Of a DNA stretch of 7,415 nt, positions 1-5,244 are shown piece by piece; the stretch's first letter is position 1, and the number at the start of each line of letters is the position of its first letter. The position numbers and the translations under genes are program-made. Below the pieces are notes generated by a model. It made no database searches. It worked only from the letters and a program-made list of their open reading frames with translations, and was not told where the DNA came from. Source of the stretch: UBA2144 sp043819035. GTDB taxonomy: Bacteria; Patescibacteriota; Gracilibacteria; Peribacterales; Peribacteraceae. Where the stretch lies: positions 1 to 7,415 of the forward strand of contig JBDRFD010000065.1 in NCBI GenBank assembly GCA_043819035.1. The letters are read 5' to 3'.

Positions 1-140
1 GTGCTTGGACATTTGTTATTGTTTTCATAGGGAAAATCAGGGCAAAGAAGTAATTCTCTGTAACCTACCCATAGAGTGACAATATCCAATGATTTGACCT
101 TGCTTTGTTTCATTTATTTTGACTAGTTATCCTTTGATCC
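1..140. other. Intergenic DNA without a recognisable gene
   Basis: I find no supportable coding region, RNA gene or terminator here. Frame 1 reads only nine codons from the window edge before a TAG at 28-30, which could be the tail of an upstream gene, but there is nothing to recognise. TTGACC (94-99) and TTGACT (119-124) look like -35 boxes, but neither has a good -10 at 16-18 nt, so I do not call a promoter. The stretch is A+T rich and leads into the repeat at 141-212. Confidence 0.5.
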
Positions 141-212
141 AAAAAGGGCAAAAAAGGAAAAAAGGGCAAAAAAGGATTCCTCTATCCCTTTTTGCCCTAT
201 TTCCCTTTTTGC
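141..212. repeat. A/G-rich tandem repeat folded back as a long imperfect inverted repeat
   Basis: Two near-identical direct copies of a 17-18 nt unit, AAAAAGGGCAAAAAAGG (141-157 and 158-175), are followed by a C/T-rich stretch (184-212) that is their reverse complement. The arms 148-177 and 184-212 pair over about 28 bp with one bulge and a few mismatches, leaving a loop of about 6 nt. One strand is almost all purine. It lies about 70 bp before the secreted-protein gene. It could act as a hairpin in RNA, as a terminator for an upstream + strand gene (the right arm ends in runs of T), or simply be expanded simple sequence. The function is not known. Confidence 0.75.
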
Positions 213-284
213 TTTTTATGTACGAAACTTTTCCCCCTTCCAACTGTGTTAGAGGCTGACTTTACTTATTCCCCCAACAATTCT

Positions 285-845
285 ATGTCCAAGAGAATAG
301 TTGTTTCTATCATTACAAGTACATTACTTGTTACCACCGCCGCACCTGCACTTGCCTTTGGTTTTGGAAGAGGTCAGAAGTCTCTCGATGCTCTTCCCGA
401 TGAGCTCCAGCAGCAGATTGCTTCTTGTGAAGGGACAACCGAGGAAGTTCGCCAATGCCATAAAGATATTATGGAGCAATATCGGGAAGAGAATGGTCTG
501 GAAGTAAGCGGAGGTTTCATGATGGGTCGCAAAATTCGCATGCATGGTCCAGGAATGATGAACCTTCCGGATGAAGTACAGGTACAACTTCAATCTTGTA
601 AAGACAATAATGAGGATAAATCTGATGCTCGTGCATGTTCACAAGACGTATTGAATACATACAGGGAAGCAAATGGATTAGAGGCTTTGCCGTCTTTTAA
701 AATGGGTTTTGGACGCAGAGGAGGTTTCCAAGGAGCAGGGATATTGCGTCTGGCACCTGATGAAGTGAAGGAAGAGCTTAAGGATTGTCAGGAACTTGAG
801 ACATGGGAGGAGGTTCGTTCCTGTGCACTCGAAGCACTCCAATAA
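285..845 (+). CDS. Secreted protein with three cysteine-pair repeats, unknown function
   Basis: The product is 186 aa. I chose the ATG at 285 because it gives a textbook Sec signal peptide: MSKR, a hydrophobic core at residues 5-20, and a signal peptidase I site after ALA (residue 24). An in-frame TTG at 192 would bury this. The mature part has three related units at about residues 37-73, 94-133 and 157-186. Each begins [LA]PDE[LV] and carries two cysteines (C48/C58, C105/C118, C168/C180), and the first two units end in YRE-NGLE. The units look like disulfide-clamped helical hairpins. The linkers are rich in Gly, Met, Arg and Phe (for example GGFMMGRK and FKMGFGRRGG). The gene has its own terminator at 899 and stands alone. 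I do not recognise the family. It may be a periplasmic or surface protein, and the Met/Cys/His content would allow metal binding, but that is a guess. No Shine-Dalgarno is visible. Confidence 0.8.
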   Translation: MSKRIVVSIITSTLLVTTAAPALAFGFGRGQKSLDALPDELQQQIASCEGTTEEVRQCHKDIMEQYREENGLEVSGGFMMGRKIRMHGPGMMNLPDEVQVQLQSCKDNNEDKSDARACSQDVLNTYREANGLEALPSFKMGFGRRGGFQGAGILRLAPDEVKEELKDCQELETWEEVRSCALEALQ

Positions 846-863
846 TGTAAAGAAGATTTGTAG

Positions 864-889
864 GCCACGTCGCTCGCGAGCGACGTGGC
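864..889. repeat. Perfect 26-bp palindrome
   Basis: The 13-nt half GCCACGTCGCTCG is followed with no spacer by its exact reverse complement. It lies 19 nt after the stop of the secreted-protein gene and 10 nt before the intrinsic terminator, and is much more G+C rich than its surroundings. It could be a dimeric protein site, a cruciform or a second RNA hairpin. No T-run follows it on either strand, so by itself it is not a typical terminator. Confidence 0.8.
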
Positions 890-898
890 AGGAAGGAT

Positions 899-931
899 AG
901 AGCGCCGCAGGGGGCGCTCTTTTCTTTTCTT
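899..931 (+). terminator. Rho-independent terminator after the secreted-protein gene
   Basis: The stem AGAGCGCC (899-906) pairs perfectly with GGCGCTCT (913-920) around a 6-nt loop and is followed by a T-rich tail (TTTCTTTTCTTT). The T-run is only on the + strand side, so it ends transcription from 285-845 and not from the opposing toxin gene. Confidence 0.85.
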
Positions 932-946
932 TAACTACGATCTACG

Positions 947-1207
947 TCAATGGCGATAGGCGTCTTTCCGATGTTTGATTTTGATGATGGTGATTATTTC
1001 AATTCGTTTCTTGAAGTAATAGATCACTCGGTACTTTCCAATACGTAATCTATAAAGATATTCTGTGTTTTGAAGTTTCTTGGAATTATGTGGTATAGGA
1101 TTCAAACACAGCTTAAGGACTTCGGTACGGATATGTTGCCCGTTTTGCTTTGGTATTTTCCGAAAATCTTTTACTGTAGATCTTTTCCATCGTATGAGGT
1201 ATTTCAT
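947..1207 (-). CDS. RelE/ParE-superfamily toxin of a type II toxin-antitoxin pair
   Basis: The product is 86 aa, a normal length for RelE/ParE toxins. The family pattern is clear: a basic N-terminus, an N-terminal helical region rich in Lys/Arg, then the core strands YLYRLRIGKYRVIYYF (residues 50-65) and a C-terminal IKIKHRKDAYRH. In RelE-type mRNA interferases the conserved Arg of the R-x-G-x-YR segment and the C-terminal Arg/Tyr contribute to ribosome-dependent mRNA cleavage. Here R53, R55, R60, R80 and Y84 are the candidates, so a RelE-like RNase seems more likely than a ParE gyrase poison, though I cannot prove it. The ATG lies only 2 nt after the stop of the upstream antitoxin gene, so the two are probably translationally coupled. 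The order antitoxin-toxin is typical. No separate promoter is seen. Confidence 0.87.
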   Translation of the reverse strand: MKYLIRWKRSTVKDFRKIPKQNGQHIRTEVLKLCLNPIPHNSKKLQNTEYLYRLRIGKYRVIYYFKKRIEIITIIKIKHRKDAYRH

Positions 1208-1209
1208 AA

Positions 1210-1443
1210 TTATTCATCAAGTAACTTACACAGTTCTTCTGTTGAAATTGTTTCTTCATCTTTTCTAGCTTCAATATCAATCATATCTTCAATTTCTTCA
1301 AGTGCATCCATCATACTTTCATACTGATCGATGGGTATCATTACACACTTTGGTTTTGAGTTAACGATCAAATAAACAGGGGCATCATCGGAAATGCTTT
1401 TAGAGCCGTGCTTTCTGATATCTTGGAGTGTAATAGTTTTCAT
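1210..1443 (-). CDS. Phd/YefM-like antitoxin
   Basis: The product is 77 aa, starting at the ATG with complement 1443-1441 (MKTITLQDIRKHG). A longer reading from 1494 would translate through the promoter and operator and is unlikely. The N-terminal half has the Phd/YefM DNA-binding layout: an initial beta-strand and helix, then APVYLIVNSKPKCVMIPIDQYESMM, which matches the family pattern P-v-x-I/L-x-x-x-x-K-x-x-x-V-I/M-I/L-x-x-x-x-Y/E-x. The C-terminal half is strongly acidic (EEIEDMIDIEARKDEE), as expected for the flexible toxin-neutralising tail. It lies directly upstream of the RelE/ParE-like toxin with a 2-nt gap. It probably represses its own promoter through the inverted repeat at 1485-1506. 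Confidence 0.84.
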   Translation of the reverse strand: MKTITLQDIRKHGSKSISDDAPVYLIVNSKPKCVMIPIDQYESMMDALEEIEDMIDIEARKDEETISTEELCKLLDE

Positions 1444-1463
1444 GGTATTTGGAGAAGGAAACT

Positions 1464-1506
1464 GTAGTCTATTATATACTAAATATAGTACCAAATAAAG
1501 TACTAT
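1464..1506 (-). promoter_or_regulatory. Toxin-antitoxin promoter with palindromic candidate operator
   Basis: On the minus strand a perfect -10 TATAAT lies at 1476-1471, predicting a start near 1464 and a leader of about 20 nt before the antitoxin ATG at 1443. The -35 is weak (TTTATT, spacing 17). Over this -35 region lies a perfect inverted repeat, ATAGTAC (1485-1491) and GTACTAT (1500-1506), with an 8-nt spacer. A further TACTA half-site (1477-1481) pairs with TAGTA (1486-1490) and abuts the -10. This is where an autoregulatory antitoxin would bind. The outer arm overlaps the last codons of the upstream rdgB-like gene. Confidence 0.7.
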
Positions 1507-2102
1507 TTCAAGCTATTTTCAAGATGGATTCTAAGTTTTTGGCTAGCTTTACCACGATGGCTTGTACTATTTTTTTGATCTATAGTTAGTGCTGAGAATA
1601 CACGATCTTGCCCCTCTGGCCGGAAGCATGCAGAGATGGGAAGGCCAGGCAAGTAATCGGCCTCCAACTCATCGGTAATCACTCCCTCGCACCGTCCTTC
1701 GAACGTGTGAAGATCTTCATTGTGATCTAAATAGGCGAGAGTGCAAACGAAGGCAGCACGTTTGTTCTTTTCGTATTTCATTCTCTTAAGGAAGTACTCA
1801 ATCCATTCTTCATCACTAACTGCGGGCCCCGCTCCCCAACGACGTGTGTGGATTCCCAGTTCATCACTGAGTGCTTCTATGATGATGCCGGAATCATCGG
1901 CAATGGTCGGAATCTCTCCGGAAGCTTTATAGAAATGTTTTGCTTTTTGAATCGCATTCTCCTCAAAGCTTGAACCTGTTTCCTCAGGATCACTTTCAAT
2001 ACCCAGTGCTTTAGGATGAGTCAGATCTAGCTCGAGTCCGCTGAGGACTTCGGAGATTTCAATTATTTTGCCTTGGTTATTGGTTCCGATGAGGAGTTGC
2101 AT
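1503..2102 (-). CDS. rdgB: HAM1/RdgB-family non-canonical purine NTP pyrophosphatase, divergent
   Basis: The product is 199 aa, full length for the family. The family converts dITP/XTP/ITP to the monophosphate plus PPi and so keeps deaminated purines out of DNA and RNA in the cytoplasm. Motifs seen in order: GTNNQGK (residues 6-12, the T-x-N-x-x-K phosphate motif), SFEENA (45-50), IADDSG (67-72, with metal-binding or catalytic Asp69/Asp70), FEGRCEGVI (134-142) and SHRGKA (181-186). The ATG at 2102 is chosen because the protein then begins right at the first beta-strand (MQLLIGTNN). An open upstream extension to 2201 is low-complexity and partly made of the intergenic repeat. The usual GFGYDP base-pocket loop is replaced by GLPISA (153-158), so substrate preference may differ. 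A TGTTATGCT extended -10 ends 6 nt before the ATG, suggesting a leaderless mRNA. Confidence 0.88.
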   Translation of the reverse strand: MQLLIGTNNQGKIIEISEVLSGLELDLTHPKALGIESDPEETGSSFEENAIQKAKHFYKASGEIPTIADDSGIIIEALSDELGIHTRRWGAGPAVSDEEWIEYFLKRMKYEKNKRAAFVCTLAYLDHNEDLHTFEGRCEGVITDELEADYLPGLPISACFRPEGQDRVFSALTIDQKNSTSHRGKASQKLRIHLENSLK

Positions 2103-2117
2103 AGTGAGAGCATAACA
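2103..2117 (-). promoter_or_regulatory. Extended -10 promoter abutting the rdgB start
   Basis: On the minus strand TG-T-TATGCT (2117-2109) is an extended -10, followed by six bases and the ATG at 2102. The expected transcription start falls on or beside the A of the ATG, and no Shine-Dalgarno precedes it. No convincing -35 is seen, which is usual for extended -10 promoters. It is called from the sequence pattern only. Confidence 0.45.
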
Positions 2118-2150
2118 GAAGTTTTGTTTGTTGTTTTGTTTGACCTCTAA

Positions 2151-2381
2151 GACCTCACCCCCTGCCCCTCTCCTTTTCTCGCTCATTATAAGTGTTTCCA
2201 ATTGAGTTCAAACATATCCCTTTTTCGTGGGAAAAGGAGAGGGGAGCTTCGCTGCACACGTATCGAAATCTGTGTAATGGAAGCTCACCTATCTTTCGCC
2301 AACATTTCAGCATTGCCTGCCATAGGTAAGTTATTCACTTGAAAAGCAGCTTAGCGAAGGAGAGAGGCCGGGGGTGAGGTC
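2151..2381. mobile_element. MITE/REPIN-like non-coding element with terminal inverted repeats
   Basis: This fills most of the rdgB-ftsK intergenic region. The left end (from 2151, GACCTCACCCCC...) and the right end (to 2381, ...GGGGGTGAGGTC) are inverted repeats of about 28-30 nt with a few mismatches and a small insertion. An inner inverted copy, CCCCTCTCCTTTTC (2165-2178) against GAAAAGGAGAGGGG (2231-2244), and CTTCGCT (2247-2253) against AGCGAAG (2353-2359), give a nested hairpin structure. The middle has no open reading frame worth calling. I see no clear target-site duplication. C-rich 'CCTCACCCC...CTCTCC' repeats of this look are common between genes in environmental bacterial genomes. 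I infer a non-autonomous or REP-doublet element; no transposase is present. Confidence 0.6.
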
Positions 2382-2419
2382 GCATGAAGAACAACACAGG
2401 AGAGGGGGGCTGTATGCTA

Positions 2420-2450
2420 TTTGTTGTTAACTGTTAACTGCTAACTGTTG
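2420..2450. repeat. 7-bp tandem repeat overlapping the ftsK stop codon
   Basis: On the minus strand the sequence reads ACAGTTA-GCAGTTA-ACAGTTA-ACA, about three copies of a 7-mer. The first copy contains the last two ftsK codons (Asn-Ser) and the TAG stop (2443-2441). The repeat therefore provides the protein's end, and it may have replaced the original C-terminus by a few residues. Its CAGTTA core resembles the CAGTAGCG units around the four-helix-bundle gene at the other side of ftsK. Confidence 0.65.
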
Positions 2451-4672
2451 CTTGTCATATACACCTTCCTAGCTTTAGCCCCATCCGCGGGTCCTATGAG
2501 CCCCTTCTCTTCCATGATATCCAAAAGCCTGGCCGCTCTCGCATAGCCGACTTTGAGCTGACGTTGCAGGAGGCTTGCCGAGGCTCTGCCGGTTTGTTGC
2601 ACCACGCGCACCGCATCGAAGAAGAGTTCATCTCCTCCGTTGTCATCCGCTTCCAGATCAATGTTTTGGTATGAAGCCGCAGGAATATCTGCCTGAAAGC
2701 TGTCTTCATCATCATCTACCATTCCAATTTGCTCTGTGATTTTGCCACCCCCTGCAATCTTCACGGCGTTAATAACACGCTCGGATTCTTTTGTGGAGAT
2801 AAATATCCCCTGCACACGCATTGGTTTTGGTGTGAGTGCAGTCATGTAGAGCATATCGCCCTTCCCAAGGAGATCTTCTGCGCCCATAGAATCGATGATG
2901 GTGCGCGAGTCGATGGATGAGACGGTACGGAACGCAATGCGTGTGGGAATGTTTGCTTTGATGAGTCCTGTCACCACATCCACACTCGGGCGCTGTGTGG
3001 CGATGATCAAGTGCATGCCCGTCGCACGCGCCATCTGGGCGATTCGCACGATCATGGTTTCGGTATCACGCCGGTACTGCCGCATCATCAGATCGGCAAG
3101 TTCATCCACCACAAGCACGATCCGCGGAAGCACATTTTCTTCTTCCATTTGTTTTTCGTTGTATTCTTCCAGATTACGCACTCCCAGCTCAGAGAATCGA
3201 TGGAGCCGGCGACCCATTTCTGCCACAACCCACCGGAAAGCCTGGAGCGCTTTCTCAGATTCTGTAATGACGGGGGTAAGTAGGTGTGGAATCCCATCGA
3301 ACGGTACCAACTCCACACGCTTCGGATCAACCATAATGAATTTGAGTTCATGTGGAGCATTTTGATACAGCAGAGAAACAAGAAACGTATTCATGCAGAT
3401 CGACTTCCCGGAACCTGTGGCACCTGCGATGAGAAGGTGAGGCATGCCTGCGAGGTCCTCGACCACGGCATCACCGGAGACATCGCGGCCAAGCGGGAGC
3501 GTAAGAGACGATGTGCTCTGGACAAATTCAGGACTTTCGAGGATTTCCCTCAAATGTACAAGTGTTCTCTTCTTGTTCGGCATCTCGATTCCCACAAGGG
3601 CTTTGCCCGGAATGGGGGCCTCGATGCGCAGGCAGGGTGCTTCCAGTGCAAGCGCGAGATCATCTTTCATGTTAGCGATGCGGCTTAATTTTATGCCTTC
3701 TGAGGGCTGCAGCGTAAATTGCGTCACGGTCGGCCCCGGGCGCGCATCACGAACCGTCACTTCAATTTCAAATTCACCCAATTTTTCTTCAATGAGTCTT
3801 GCCTGCTTCTTGAGTTCCTCATCGTCGACAGTCAGCTCACTATGTGCGCTATCCAGCAGATCAAAAGAAGGGAAGGTCCATTCTTCGAAGCGGGTATCCT
3901 GCATCTTTAGCGTATCTTGCATCTTTTCTTTGATGTTCTTCTTTGCCTTCTCTTTGGCAACCTTTTTGGCGAAGGCAGGACGGATGATGTTGAGTTCCGG
4001 CTCTTCTTCATCCTCGTACTCCTCATCTTCATCATCACTTTCTGCATATTTCTGATCTTCTTCGTTCTCATCTTCATATTCTTCTGCATCTTCATCTCTT
4101 ACTCGATGCTTAACTCTAAGCTTCTTCCTCTGTGGAAGTTTGATGAGCGAAACGGTTCCTCGTGCAATTGCACCGAGATCTGGTTCAAATGCTACAAAGA
4201 CTCCTATTAAAAAGACAGCGCTGAGGACCGTGTACCCGACCGCGCGTGTGGTGAAGAGGACGAAGGGCAGACTTACGGTGAATCCGATAGCGCCTGCCAG
4301 CTCGTCGCGCATCGGAGCCAAGTCTTCAAGTGGCGCACGCATGTGCATGACACCAAGAAAAGCAAGGAAACAGAGCAGTAGCCCCACCGATCTCTTTGCC
4401 TCGAAAAAGTTCTCGGCTGCAAACCAGTGCAGTACTCCGGATCCAATAAGGAATAGCGGGAATATCATGCCCCACCTTCCGAAGAAGAAAGTGAGAAAGG
4501 TATTCAGAGAGTTGCCAATAGGACCTGCTTGCTCACGAAGTGCCAAGAGAACCAGGACTCCGAATCCTATTTGAACGATTCCGCTGATGTGCCGCACGGT
4601 ATTCTCACTTAAATCAAGCGCAGGGGATTTCCTGCTTCTCGAACTGCGCCTACGGGCTTTTCGTCGGGGCAT
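2441..4672 (-). CDS. ftsK: FtsK/SpoIIIE-type DNA translocase
   Basis: The product is 743 aa from the ATG at complement 4672 (MPRRKARRRSSRS). FtsK is a septum-anchored ATP-driven DNA pump that clears and segregates chromosome ends at division. Domains in order: a very basic N-terminus; four to five membrane segments (about residues 30-45, 63-86, 94-110, 127-163); an Asp/Glu-rich linker (192-227); the alpha domain (280-377); the RecA-like motor with Walker A GATGSGKS (417-424), Walker B IVLVVDEL (518-525) and ATQRPSVDVVTG; and a C-terminal winged-helix gamma domain (681-739, ELFFDAVRVV to ARKVYM) that normally reads KOPS-like sites. All parts are present, so it should be functional. An upstream in-frame ATG at 4741 would add 23 aa and lies within the repeat region. 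I prefer 4672 because a TATAAA box ends 7 nt before it and the protein then starts with the typical basic tail. The linker is short compared with E. coli FtsK. Confidence 0.95.
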   Translation of the reverse strand: MPRRKARRRSSRSRKSPALDLSENTVRHISGIVQIGFGVLVLLALREQAGPIGNSLNTFLTFFFGRWGMIFPLFLIGSGVLHWFAAENFFEAKRSVGLLLCFLAFLGVMHMRAPLEDLAPMRDELAGAIGFTVSLPFVLFTTRAVGYTVLSAVFLIGVFVAFEPDLGAIARGTVSLIKLPQRKKLRVKHRVRDEDAEEYEDENEEDQKYAESDDEDEEYEDEEEPELNIIRPAFAKKVAKEKAKKNIKEKMQDTLKMQDTRFEEWTFPSFDLLDSAHSELTVDDEELKKQARLIEEKLGEFEIEVTVRDARPGPTVTQFTLQPSEGIKLSRIANMKDDLALALEAPCLRIEAPIPGKALVGIEMPNKKRTLVHLREILESPEFVQSTSSLTLPLGRDVSGDAVVEDLAGMPHLLIAGATGSGKSICMNTFLVSLLYQNAPHELKFIMVDPKRVELVPFDGIPHLLTPVITESEKALQAFRWVVAEMGRRLHRFSELGVRNLEEYNEKQMEEENVLPRIVLVVDELADLMMRQYRRDTETMIVRIAQMARATGMHLIIATQRPSVDVVTGLIKANIPTRIAFRTVSSIDSRTIIDSMGAEDLLGKGDMLYMTALTPKPMRVQGIFISTKESERVINAVKIAGGGKITEQIGMVDDDEDSFQADIPAASYQNIDLEADDNGGDELFFDAVRVVQQTGRASASLLQRQLKVGYARAARLLDIMEEKGLIGPADGAKARKVYMTSNS

Positions 4673-4708
4673 CAGGGTCTTTATAGCACTTTTTTGTCTG
4701 GATGGGAA
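4673..4708 (-). promoter_or_regulatory. Candidate ftsK promoter giving a leaderless transcript
   Basis: On the minus strand TTCCCA (4708-4703) and TATAAA (4685-4680) are separated by 17 nt. The -10 is followed by only GACCCTG and then the ATG at 4672, so transcription would begin at about the start codon. There is no Shine-Dalgarno. This supports the shorter ftsK start. Confidence 0.5.
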
Positions 4709-4764
4709 TTTTTTAGCGCAGTGCTTCAACGAGTTCAGCATAAATAGCGCAGTAGCGCAGTATG

Positions 4765-4781
4765 TGTTATAGTTATTCGCT
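4765..4781 (+). promoter_or_regulatory. Extended -10 promoter of the four-helix-bundle gene
   Basis: TG-T-TATAGT (4765-4773) is an extended -10, followed by eight bases and the ATG at 4782, so the mRNA would be leaderless or nearly so. The position where a -35 would fall (about 4745-4750) lies inside the TAGCGCAG tandem repeat, so anything binding the repeat could control this promoter. Confidence 0.5.
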
Positions 4782-5144
4782 ATGGCAAAACTTGTTTCAA
4801 AAGGCTCTTATGAGGATCTTATTGTGTGGCAGAAAGCTATGGATTTGGTGGATGTTGTGATTGTATTGACTGATCAGTATCCCAAAGAACATCTTTATGG
4901 ACTTGTTCAGCAAACAAGAAACTCTGCGATTTCAATACCTTCAAATATTGCTGCAGGAAGAAGGAAAGGTTATAAGGCAGAATTTAAGCGGTTTCTTTCC
5001 ATAGCTTATGGTTCTGGAGCTGAACTGGAGACGCAGATTAAAATTGCCAAAAGGCAAACCTTTGGAAAAAATCTTGATTTCTAAAAAGTAGATTCGCTAC
5101 TAGATGATGTTATGAGAATGTTGAATGTTATGCTACGGAAATGA
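4782..5144 (+). pseudogene. Four-helix-bundle protein (S23/IVP family), interrupted by an in-frame TAA
   Basis: Residues 1-100 are a clear four-helix-bundle protein of the type encoded in 23S rRNA intervening sequences: YEDLIVWQKAMDL, then TRNSAISIPSNIAAGRRKG, FKRFLSIAYGSGAELETQIKIAKR. Reading stops at TAA (5082-5084). In the same frame, without any gap, it continues as KVDSLLDDVMRMLNVMLRK to a TGA at 5142-5144, which is the normal last helix of the family. The distance from AKR to the KVDSLL segment is also what I expect in intact members. So a single base change (for example AAA or GAA to TAA) most likely cut off the fourth helix. A 100-aa truncated product could still be made. The biochemical role of the family is unknown; the relative Avd works with diversity-generating retroelements, but no reverse transcriptase is here. 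Confidence 0.82.
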
Positions 5145-5229
5145 CAATTAGCGCAGTAGGTTGTAGCGCAGTAGAGGAATCCGGTGCATGTACTGCGCTA
5201 CTGCGCTATTCTCTGTAGTTGTAGCTATA

Positions 5230-5244
5230 TGGTACCATTCCAAA
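5230..5244 (+). promoter_or_regulatory. Possible weak extended -10 before the epimerase/reductase gene
   Basis: TG-G-TACCAT (5230-5238) matches an extended -10 moderately and ends 6 nt before the GTG start at 5245. An alternative box, TATGGT, is at 5228-5233. No Shine-Dalgarno is seen. The call rests mainly on the same spacing found before other genes in the window. Confidence 0.3.

Larger units (their letters stand above)
4743..5210. mobile_element. Four-helix-bundle gene enclosed by perfect 20-bp inverted repeats
   Basis: AATAGCGCAGTAGCGCAGTA at 4743-4762 is repeated exactly, inverted, at 5191-5210, so the four-helix-bundle gene sits in a 468-bp unit with matching ends. The ends are built from the 10-mer TAGCGCAGTA, which is present at 4745, 4753, 5149 and 5164 on the + strand and at 5191-5200 and 5199-5208 on the minus strand; a one-mismatch copy is at 4714-4723. 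The right end can fold on itself (5149-5173 with 5191-5208). Genes of this protein family are known inside 23S rRNA intervening sequences, which also have complementary ends. I infer an IVS-like or non-autonomous mobile module. No target-site duplication or transposase is visible. Confidence 0.6.

Noticed and set aside
2103..2201. N-terminal extension of the rdgB-like protein to an ATG at 2201
   Set aside because: The extension is low-complexity, overlaps the inverted-repeat element, and family members begin at MQLLIGTNN.
2390..2428. AACAACA/TGTTGTT inverted repeat as an ftsK terminator
   Set aside because: The stem is only 7 A/T-rich pairs with a loop of about 25 nt and no T-run after it on the ftsK strand.
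2729..4574. Several open frames of 60-200 codons on the + strand inside ftsK
   Set aside because: They are antisense shadows of a well-conserved gene and have no family features or promoters.
5082..5084. Recoded UAA (alternative genetic code)
   Set aside because: Other genes in the window end properly at TAA, and the code change known in some CPR groups is UGA to glycine.
4743..5210. CRISPR array or diversity-generating retroelement
   Set aside because: The repeats are short, in both orientations and without regular spacers; no cas gene, reverse transcriptase or template/variable repeat pair is present.
5188..5244. Earlier ATG for the epimerase/reductase
   Set aside because: It would translate the 20-bp inverted repeat, and the Rossmann strand begins at the GTG at 5245.
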